Source: Hoyosella altamirensis (lineage in GTDB: Bacteria > Actinomycetota > Actinomycetes > Mycobacteriales > Mycobacteriaceae). From it: 64,000 nucleotides of DNA. Below the pieces are notes generated by a model. It saw only the letters and a program-made list of their open reading frames with translations, did not search any database and was not told the origin of the DNA. A program made the position numbers and the translations under genes. Where the stretch lies: contig NZ_JACHWS010000001.1 in NCBI RefSeq assembly GCF_014191505.1, forward strand, positions 248,001 to 312,000, given 5' to 3'. Each line of letters starts with the position of its first letter. Position 1 is the stretch's first letter. This document shows positions 56,987 through 64,000 of this stretch, piece by piece.

Positions 56987-57010
56987 GGCTTTTATTCGTA
57001 CGCTTTGTGG

Positions 57011-57619
57011 GTGCTACTCCGCATCCTTGATCTTTCGGGCATCGCTGTTTTCGCTGCTTCCGGCGCGCTCGTCGGAGTCTCTAAACGACTCGACATTTTC
57101 GGTGTGTGCGTCGTCGGCGTCATCACTGGAATCGGCGGCGGAATGATCCGCGATGTACTGCTCGGCATCACCCCGCCGACATCCCTTCAGAATTGGCCGT
57201 ACTTCGCCACCGCGTTCGCCGCGTGTCTGGTGGTCCTGGTGCTTCATCCCGAAGTCCGGCGAATCCGCGCGGGAGTTCTTGTGCTCGACGCGATCGGTGT
57301 CGGAGTCTTCGCGACCGGCGGCGCAGGTATCGCGCTGGCTAGCGGCGCTGGGCCGCTCGCTGCCACGATCATCGGCATGATCACTGCGATCGGCGGTGGC
57401 CTGCTCCGCGACGTTCTCGTCAACGAAATGCCGCTACTGCTGCAGCGTGACCTCTACGCCGTGCCCGCACTGCTGGGTGCGACGACTGTCGTCCTCGCGG
57501 ACGCACTCACGATTCCAGAGTCAGTGGGACTGGCGGTCGGAAGTGTGACTGCCGCGGGGTTGCGGCTGCTGGCGCTCTGGCGGGGATGGAATCTTCCGAC
57601 TGCTCCTCGCATCGCGTGA
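57011..57619 (+). CDS. TRIC-type cation channel family protein (UPF0126)
   Basis: About 202 residues with seven transmembrane segments and the two UPF0126 repeats, each with the glycine-rich kink (GIGGGMIRDVLLG and AIGGGLLRDVLVN). Prokaryotic TRIC proteins are trimeric potassium channels. The start lies within 25 bp of the rpmF terminator and no ribosome site is visible, so it may be leaderless; TTG 57005 and GTG 57011 are both possible. Confidence 0.88.
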   Translation: MLLRILDLSGIAVFAASGALVGVSKRLDIFGVCVVGVITGIGGGMIRDVLLGITPPTSLQNWPYFATAFAACLVVLVLHPEVRRIRAGVLVLDAIGVGVFATGGAGIALASGAGPLAATIIGMITAIGGGLLRDVLVNEMPLLLQRDLYAVPALLGATTVVLADALTIPESVGLAVGSVTAAGLRLLALWRGWNLPTAPRIA

Positions 57620-57687
57620 CGCGACAAAAACACACTGCGGCACACCGTTCTTAATGATTACTTAGTTGCTCAGTACACACTAGGAGC

Positions 57688-58377
57688 ATGCGGATCCTCG
57701 TTGTCGATGACGATCGTGCCGTACGTGAATCGCTGCGGCGATCATTGTCCTTTAACGGTTACACAGTCGAACTGGCCGTGGACGGTGCTGACGCGCTCGA
57801 GAAAGTAGCGGAAGCGCCGCCTGACGCGATCGTCCTTGATGTGATGATGCCCAGGATGGATGGTCTCGAAGTATGCCGTCGGCTGCGCAGTCAGGGAGAC
57901 GAGCGTCCCATCCTTGTCCTCACGGCGCGTGACTCCGTCTCGGAGCGCGTCTCCGGCCTGGATGCGGGAGCAGACGACTACCTGCCCAAGCCGTTCGCTC
58001 TGGAGGAACTCCTGGCACGGTTGCGAGCATTGCTGCGCCGTCGCGCACCCCATGAAGGGGGTGACGGGGCGGACACGATGGAGTTCGCTGGATTGCGGAT
58101 GGACCTCGTCACCCGGGAAGTCACCCGTAACGACCGGCCGATCAGTCTGACTCGTACCGAGTTCTCGCTGCTCGAGATGCTGATGGCGAACCCGCGCCGG
58201 GTTCTGACTCGAGCACGCATTCTCGAAGAAGTGTGGGGATACGATTTCCCCACATCGGGTAATGCGCTCGAGGTGTACATAGGCTATCTGCGGCGGAAAA
58301 CTGAGTCGGAAGGGGAGCCCAGGATCATCCACACGGTGCGCGGCGTCGGTTACGTGCTGCGGGAAACGCCACCGTGA
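57688..58377 (+). CDS. mprA: OmpR-family response regulator MprA
   Basis: 229 residues: receiver domain with acidic pocket DDD at 7-9 and phospho-acceptor Asp51 (VLDVMMP), Thr in LTARD and Lys in LPKPF, then a winged-helix DNA-binding domain ([41 protein letters not shown]). The downstream kinase gene overlaps its stop, and pepD and moaB2 follow in the mycobacterial order, which supports MprA, the regulator of the envelope-stress response through sigE and pepD. Confidence 0.93.
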   Translation: MRILVVDDDRAVRESLRRSLSFNGYTVELAVDGADALEKVAEAPPDAIVLDVMMPRMDGLEVCRRLRSQGDERPILVLTARDSVSERVSGLDAGADDYLPKPFALEELLARLRALLRRRAPHEGGDGADTMEFAGLRMDLVTREVTRNDRPISLTRTEFSLLEMLMANPRRVLTRARILEEVWGYDFPTSGNALEVYIGYLRRKTESEGEPRIIHTVRGVGYVLRETPP

Positions 58378-59780
58378 GACCTGAGCACATTCTGAGCCAG
58401 CCCCGGCAGTTCACCCGAACTATCTCGCTACGGCTTCGTGTCGCTTTGCTGGCGACGACAGTCGTTGCTTTTGCGGTAGCACTGATGGCAGCGGCGGCGT
58501 ACAGCGTGGTCTCGAGGGCCCTGTACAACGAAGTCGATCAGCAGTTGCTCAATCGCGTTGAAACGATGGTGCAGAACTACACCGCTGAGCGGTTAGGGCC
58601 GGGTGCACTGACGACCGCCAGAATATTTTCTGAAGGTCTGGCTGTCATGATGATCTTCCCGGACGGAACCTCAGCGACGTTGCCTCCGCTTATTGAAGTC
58701 GACGAGCCTGAGTTCGCGGTCGTGCGCGGCGAGGTTGATTCATCGATTCGCACAGTCGGCAACTATCGGGTGCTCGCGCAGCGGAGCGAAGGCGAGATCA
58801 CGCTCGTGCTGGGCCAGGATCTCGGTCCGACGCAGGACATTCTCGACAGTCTGGCCATGGTGCTGCTGGTGGTTGGCGGATGTGGCGTGATCCTCGCGGC
58901 GGCAGCAGGCACCGCTGTGGGCCGCACGGGTTTGAGGCCCGTTGGACGTTTGACAGCGGCGGCGCAACGCGTCGCGCGTACCGACGACCTCACTCCAATT
59001 CCCGTGACCGGAGACGATGAGCTTGCCCGCCTCACACAGGCATTCAACGCGATGCTCGCCGCCCTGGCGGAGTCTCGAGAACGCCAGGCACGCCTCGTTG
59101 CTGACGCTGGGCACGAACTCCGCACCCCACTGACATCGCTGCGCACGAACATGGAATTGCTGATCGCAGCGAGCAGGCCTGACGCTCCAGCGATCGATGC
59201 AGAAGACATGGCAGGTCTGCGGAACGATGTGATGGCGCAGATAGAAGAGCTTTCCACCCTGGTCGGCGACCTGGTTGATCTGGCTCGTGAAGACGCCCCC
59301 GAACCTGGCTTTGAACGCATCGACCTCGCCGAAGTCGTCGAGAAATGCGTTGAGAGGGTGCGTCGGCGCCGTGGCGACGTGGTTGTCGAGGCGAGCACGT
59401 TTTCGTGGTTCACGTGGGGAGACCCTGGTGCGCTGAACCGGGCATTGCTCAACGTGCTCGACAACGCCGCTAAATGGAGTCCAGATGGCGGCGTAGTGCG
59501 CATCACGATGTCGGTCGCATCGTCCCGTCTTGCGGAGATCAGCGTGGACGATGAGGGGCCTGGAATACCGCTTGACGAGCGTAAGCTCGTTTTCGAGCGG
59601 TTCTACAGGTCAGATGCATCTCGGTCGATGCCTGGTTCAGGGCTTGGCCTCGCGATCGTGCATCACGTCATGCATCGGCACGGTGGTTCAGTGAAAATCG
59701 GCGATTCTCCGAGTGGCGGTGCTCGAGTGACGCTGTGTTTACCGGGTGAGCCACCTGGCGGGCATGAGGAGCGTCACTGA
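58374..59780 (+). CDS. mprB: Membrane sensor histidine kinase MprB
   Basis: 468 residues: transmembrane helix 1 near 20-45, an extracytoplasmic sensor loop, helix 2 near 155-180 ([17 protein letters not shown]), a HAMP segment, the HisKA phospho-site in [21 protein letters not shown] (shortened here: AGHELRTP) and a HATPase domain ([34 protein letters not shown]). The GTG start overlaps the mprA stop. In M. tuberculosis MprB senses envelope stress and is restrained by DnaK. Confidence 0.92.
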   Translation: MRPEHILSQPRQFTRTISLRLRVALLATTVVAFAVALMAAAAYSVVSRALYNEVDQQLLNRVETMVQNYTAERLGPGALTTARIFSEGLAVMMIFPDGTSATLPPLIEVDEPEFAVVRGEVDSSIRTVGNYRVLAQRSEGEITLVLGQDLGPTQDILDSLAMVLLVVGGCGVILAAAAGTAVGRTGLRPVGRLTAAAQRVARTDDLTPIPVTGDDELARLTQAFNAMLAALAESRERQARLVADAGHELRTPLTSLRTNMELLIAASRPDAPAIDAEDMAGLRNDVMAQIEELSTLVGDLVDLAREDAPEPGFERIDLAEVVEKCVERVRRRRGDVVVEASTFSWFTWGDPGALNRALLNVLDNAAKWSPDGGVVRITMSVASSRLAEISVDDEGPGIPLDERKLVFERFYRSDASRSMPGSGLGLAIVHHVMHRHGGSVKIGDSPSGGARVTLCLPGEPPGGHEERH

Positions 59781-59926
59781 TGCTGATTGTGTTTCATGTT
59801 CAATTGTCAGTTTCATCTCACCGAAACTTCAGGCTCGGCCGGCACGTTTGAGGAAGAGACGCTTTGACGCCAAGTGTGCCGGGTCATGATCGGGCCGAAT
59901 ACGGGCCCGATCGGAGGAGGGGATAG

Positions 59927-61227
<1,301 letters not shown>

Positions 61228-61231
<4 letters not shown>

Positions 61232-61794
61232 GGAGCAGGAGTACGACTAGGGATGCGCTGTCAGCCGAGCCGATGCTGGGCATTACGGTAAAGGGCATGG
61301 AGATGGAGACGCTGCCGGGCGGTCGGGCCCTCGTGGTGATCGTTGACGATCGTCAGGCACATGGCGAGAAGACGGACAACATCGGTCCGCTGGTGCGGGA
61401 ATTGCTGACAGAAGCTGGCTACCATGTCGACGCGACCGTCGCTGTCGCCGCAGACGAGGTGGAAATCCGCAATGCACTGAACACTGCAGTGATCGGTGGC
61501 GTGGACTTGGTTGTCTCGATCGGCGGCACTGGGTCCTCGGCACGAGATGTGACTCCCGAGGCCACCGCGGCGGTTCTGGACCGCGAGATTCCGGGCTTAG
61601 CGGAAGCGCTGCGTGCCTCCGGCCGGACTGACAGCGTCCATGACGCTGCGCTGTCTCGCGGGCTAGCTGGCGTATCGGGCAGCACAGTGGTGGTCAATTT
61701 AGCGTCGTCGCGCGCCGCGGTACGCGACGGTATGGCGACGATCGGCCCCCTCGTAGCGCACGTCATCACCGAACAATCGACCTTCGAGGAATAG
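61228..61794 (+). CDS. moaB2: MoaB/MogA-family molybdopterin biosynthesis protein
   Basis: 188 residues from the ATG that overlaps the pepD stop (ATGA). It has the MoCF-biosynthesis fold (ALVVIVDDRQAHGEKTDNIGP, VSIGGTGSSARDVTPEAT, with the ligand-binding GGTG and Asp). MoaB-type proteins adenylate molybdopterin or are inactive homologues; MoaB2 of M. tuberculosis (Rv0984) sits in the same place and has also been linked to sigma-factor stress control. The first about 20 residues are not conserved in the family. Confidence 0.9.
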
Positions 61795-61798
61795 TCAC

Positions 61799-61960
61799 AT
61801 GAGCGCCGAAGAAGTGGCTGAGGGCGCGGTCGCGCGCGCACGCCGCAAGGCGGCGCTCGATGCTGTATTCGGTGAAGTTCTGCCCGGTGATAGGCCCGTA
61901 TCGTCAGAGACTCACAGCGACCGGTGGCTGATGGAGAATCGTCCACCCCATCACGGCTGA
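61799..61960 (+). CDS. 53-residue conserved-looking small protein downstream of moaB2
   Basis: ATG 61799, 4 bp after the moaB2 stop, encodes MSAEEVAEGAVARARRKAAL, then DAVFGEVLPGDRPVSSETHS and DRWLMENRPPHHG. The basic helix and the ending W-x-x-ENRPPHHG look like a family of short actinobacterial proteins I have seen after moaB2-type genes, so I think it is real. A strong terminator follows 27 bp later, making it the last gene of the pepD-moaB2 operon. Function unknown. Confidence 0.7.
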   Translation: MSAEEVAEGAVARARRKAALDAVFGEVLPGDRPVSSETHSDRWLMENRPPHHG

Positions 61961-61987
61961 TCGCCAGGCCATCGAACCGCAATACGG

Positions 61988-62020
61988 GCAAGCCCCCTGC
62001 TGGGAAAGCAGGGGGCTTGC
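61988..62020. terminator. Bidirectional terminator between the pepD-moaB2 operon and mscL
   Basis: A perfect 14-bp stem (61988-62001 with 62007-62020) and a 5-nt loop between convergent genes. Confidence 0.85.
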
Positions 62021-62036
62021 GCCCGTACCGGTCACC

Positions 62037-62477
62037 TCAGGACGATGACTTGGGCGGAACGTCCGCGCGCTGAGCAACGTCCGCGCGCTGAGCGGACAGC
62101 AGATCGCGGATTTGCTTGAGCAACTCGGTGTCGGTCACTCCTGCTTCTTCGTCAGCTACCTGCTCCTTGATCAGCCTCTTCTTCGCCGCAGTGAATGGAA
62201 CGATCAAGATGAAGTAGACGACAGCGGCGATGATGACGAAGTTGATCAGTGCAGTGATCACCGCGCCAACATCGACAAACGTCGCGGGGGCGCCCTCGCG
62301 GAGCATGACGCCAAGACCTTCGACGTCCTGATCTGCGCCAATGGCGGCGATCAGTGGATTGACGATGTTCTCTGTGAACGCTGTGACGATCGCAGTGAAA
62401 GCCGTACCGACGACGACCGCGACCGCGAGGTCAAGCACGTTACCGCGCATCAAGAAATCGCGGAAACCCTTAAACAT
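62037..62477 (-). CDS. mscL: Large-conductance mechanosensitive channel
   Basis: 146 residues: an N-terminal amphipathic helix (MFKGFRDFLMRGNVLDLAVAV), pore helix TM1 (AVAVVVGTAFTAIVTAFT), a periplasmic loop, TM2 (ALINFVIIAAVVYFILIVP) and a cytosolic bundle. It opens under membrane tension to release solutes in osmotic downshock. ATG 62477 follows GGAG by 8 bp and starts the conserved helix. Near the C-terminus a hexapeptide (AQRADV) is repeated, from an exact 18-bp tandem duplication. Confidence 0.95.
   Translation of the reverse strand: MFKGFRDFLMRGNVLDLAVAVVVGTAFTAIVTAFTENIVNPLIAAIGADQDVEGLGVMLREGAPATFVDVGAVITALINFVIIAAVVYFILIVPFTAAKKRLIKEQVADEEAGVTDTELLKQIRDLLSAQRADVAQRADVPPKSSS
62058..62093 (+). 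repeat. Exact 18-bp tandem duplication inside mscL
   Basis: Bases 62058-62075 and 62076-62093 are identical. In frame they duplicate six residues (AQRADV) in the cytosolic tail of MscL, so the reading frame is kept. Confidence 0.9.
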
Positions 62478-62565
62478 CGGGCGGACTCCATTTCTCTCAG
62501 AAAGATGAGGACTCATCGATTCGTCGGAATCGTATACGAGGAAAGCGCTCAGCGTGCAGCTTCAT

Positions 62566-63216
62566 TCAGCGCAGTGTGACCGTCACCGCACCACGTAGGG
62601 AAGCACCTGCTACCGCCACTGCTTCGTCCGGCGGGAGACCAAGAATGACCAGGGCCTCATGTCCCGGGGATTCCTCCGTCACGAAGAGCACCACGGCGTC
62701 CTCGGTGACGACGCTGGTGGCACGTTCGGGTTCGAGCGGAGAGCCAGCTGGATGCGAAAGAACGTCGACGCGATCGCCCGCTCTTAACAGTCCTGCGACA
62801 CTCGAGTCCGCAAGCCGGACCGGCACCCCCCGTGACTGTCGAGCACCGAGAATCTCATCGATCAGCTGGGGAGTCAGGACGCGGGCATCCGTCAGCAGCT
62901 CGCCCGCGCGGACAGGGGTGGCTACGCGCTGGCCAACAGCCTGATCAGCGCGTACAAGTGCCGACTGGGGGCGCTGTGCGCTCGTAACGAGGGTGAGCTC
63001 GATATCGTCATCCGTTAGCTCGGACCCAGCCGCGAGATCTCTGGTAACCACGACTACTTCCACCCCAGCATCGCGTCCAGGAGCAATAGCAGCCACGAAG
63101 GCAGCTATTACCAGCAGCCCAGCCGAAACCCGGCGCAGAAGTGCAGAGTGACGGCGGATCCGCTCGGCACATTCGGTCACCTGATCGCGGAGGTGTGGCG
63201 CGAACTCGTTCCCCAC
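62566..63216 (-). CDS. SAF-domain membrane protein (CpaB/RcpC-like, Rv0990c position)
   Basis: 216 residues from the GTG at 63216, which follows AGAAGGGA; a GTG at 63246 would add 10. One transmembrane helix (LLRRVSAGLLVIAAFVAAIAP) is followed by an extracytoplasmic SAF domain (VVTRDLAAGSELTDDDIEL, VGQRVATPVRAGELL, GDRVDVLSHP). SAF domains occur in Flp pilus assembly protein CpaB, but no pilus genes are near. It lies downstream of the Ruc-like gene as Rv0990c does, and may share its heat-regulated transcript. Confidence 0.8.
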   Translation of the reverse strand: MGNEFAPHLRDQVTECAERIRRHSALLRRVSAGLLVIAAFVAAIAPGRDAGVEVVVVTRDLAAGSELTDDDIELTLVTSAQRPQSALVRADQAVGQRVATPVRAGELLTDARVLTPQLIDEILGARQSRGVPVRLADSSVAGLLRAGDRVDVLSHPAGSPLEPERATSVVTEDAVVLFVTEESPGHEALVILGLPPDEAVAVAGASLRGAVTVTLR

Positions 63217-63373
63217 GTCGTCCCTTCTCTTAAGGAATCGCCGCACGTGGCGCGCGACATCAATAAGAGCAGCGTAGGGGCGTGGGGTTCAGTGCGTCAG
63301 TACCGATTTTAGCGAACTGTGGATAACCCCTGTCTCGGGACCAGCCTGGGGATAACGCAAGCAGACGAGCAGG

Positions 63374-63685
63374 TCAGGATGCGGCAGCGGCTGCGCTCGT
63401 CGAGGAGGTTGACGACGAGGTTGACGAAGACGAGGTAGATGCCGAGGCAGAACTGTCCGCCTTACTCGACGAACTCGATGATTCTGCGGTGGCGCCTGCG
63501 GATGCAGATTTGCGGCTGTCGGTGCGGTAGAAGCCGCTGCCCTTGAAGACGATCCCCACGGAATTGAACAGCTTGCGCAGCTTGCCGTTGCACTTCTCGC
63601 ACACGGTCAGCGAAGCATCTGAGAAGGACTGCACGATGTCGAACTTGTCATCGCAGTCGTAGCAAGCGTAGGAGTAAGTCGGCAC
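63374..63685 (-). CDS. ruc: FmdB-type zinc-ribbon protein, Ruc-like (Rv0991c-like)
   Basis: 103 residues. Four cysteines (8, 11, 29, 32; CYDC and CEKC) form a zinc ribbon, after which the chain is low-complexity and rich in Ser, Ala and Thr. In M. tuberculosis the homologue Ruc (Rv0991c) is a redox-switched chaperone: oxidation of the cysteines releases zinc and switches it on. The GTG at 63685 is chosen since VPTYSYACYDC starts the family. A CIRCE operator lies 30 bp upstream, so heat control by HrcA is expected. Confidence 0.88.
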   Translation of the reverse strand: MPTYSYACYDCDDKFDIVQSFSDASLTVCEKCNGKLRKLFNSVGIVFKGSGFYRTDSRKSASAGATAESSSSSSKADSSASASTSSSSTSSSTSSTSAAAAAS

Positions 63686-63714
63686 AGGGCACCTCCGAGG
63701 GCACAGAAGACGTG

Positions 63715-63741
63715 CTAGCACTCTAGCGTGAGGAGTGCTAG
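63715..63741. promoter_or_regulatory. CIRCE element (HrcA operator)
   Basis: CTAGCACTC (63715-63723), 9 bp, GAGTGCTAG (63733-63741): a perfect 9-9-9 inverted repeat that differs from the consensus TTAGCACTC-N9-GAGTGCTAA only at the outermost base of each arm. It lies upstream of the Ruc-like gene and after the end of the cyclo-ligase gene. Confidence 0.9.
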
Positions 63742-63796
63742 AAGTGAAGGCTAGTGAGGCGAACCCCACAGTCCATGTGGGTACCCCTGGCGCCGG

Positions 63797-64000
63797 TCAA
63801 TCAAGACGAACAAGACCGAGCTCAGGGGTGATCACCCCGCTGACGCGGCGATCATGGGGTGATTCGGGCAGTTCGGTGACGAATTCGCTGTCGCGCACAA
63901 TTGCGATCACCGGGCAGTGGACGGGACTCACGGCGAGCGCCCGGTCGTAGTAGCCCGCGCCCCGCCCGAGCCTGACACCCCGCCGGTCAACCGCAAGCGC
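63797..64000 (-). CDS. 5-formyltetrahydrofolate cyclo-ligase (C-terminal part, cut by window end)
   Basis: The last 67 residues, read on the minus strand to TGA at 63797-63799. RLGRGAGYYDRAL is the family's glycine-rich ATP-binding motif, followed by VIAIVRDSEFV and VSGVITPELGLVRLD at the C-terminus. The enzyme makes 5,10-methenyl-THF from 5-formyl-THF. The start lies beyond the window. In M. tuberculosis Rv0992c is likewise upstream of Rv0991c. Confidence 0.9.
   Translation of the reverse strand, partial: ALAVDRRGVRLGRGAGYYDRALAVSPVHCPVIAIVRDSEFVTELPESPHDRRVSGVITPELGLVRLD

Overview
The window comes from a chromosome of a mycolic-acid-type actinobacterium (order Mycobacteriales), of moderately high GC. 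The reasons are a single-chain FAS-I with its own AcpS, DesA3-type desaturases with their reductase, FadE5, PerM, MprAB-PepD, a Ruc-like protein, and gene order that I recall from Mycobacterium tuberculosis in several blocks (fas-acpS-bcp-Rv2520c; Rv3230c-desA3; pgi to purH around Rv0946c-Rv0957; rpmF-mprA-mprB-pepD-moaB2-mscL-Rv0990c-Rv0991c-Rv0992c). The blocks are joined differently from M. tuberculosis and no PE/PPE genes are present, so a non-Mycobacterium genus (Hoyosella, Dietzia or Gordonia type) is my low-confidence guess. I see no phage, insertion sequence or CRISPR array.

Layout. 1-14.6 kb is lipid synthesis: fas (cut at its 5' end), acpS, a TetR, a lone AbiEi/nuclease-like protein, bcp, a DUF3618 protein, then a TetR/ferredoxin-reductase/desaturase module. 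14.7-18.8 kb holds gdhA, a solute-binding lipoprotein, a second desaturase and a small acidic protein. 18.8-31.7 kb is the accessory part: a semialdehyde dehydrogenase, an aminotransferase and a DUF3830 protein at one end; a hydroxyacid dehydrogenase, an amidase, a nitrobindin, two Asp/Glu-racemase-superfamily enzymes and a GntR regulator at the other. Between them sit an ABC exporter with its TetR, an ABM protein and fadE5. 31.7-42.3 kb has tandem cutinase-like proteins, tRNA-Arg(CCU), a TetR, cobF, a Ser/Thr kinase, an acyltransferase-like protein, pgi, a second SSADH and chorismate mutase. 42.6-52.8 kb is conserved core (uvrD, M23 peptidase, sucCD, perM, purNH). 53.9-56.9 kb is a zinc-starvation ribosome locus (zinc-free S18, S14, L33, L28, L31, plus L32 and an Mrf-like COG0523 protein). 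57-64 kb is a TRIC channel, the MprAB envelope-stress system with PepD, moaB2, a 53-aa protein, mscL, a SAF-domain protein, a Ruc-like zinc-ribbon protein behind a CIRCE operator, and the end of 5-formyl-THF cyclo-ligase.

The main discovery is a probable undescribed catabolic regulon. The same 12-bp palindrome (ATTGTTGACAAT) occurs in the two divergent promoter regions at 20293-20304 and 29489-29500, nine kilobases apart. It has the GT..AC form of GntR operators, and a GntR/FCD gene ends the second cluster. This ties the aminotransferase/SSADH/DUF3830 genes to the amidase/dehydrogenase/isomerase genes as one pathway whose substrate I cannot name. All family assignments are from reading the sequence; no database search was run.
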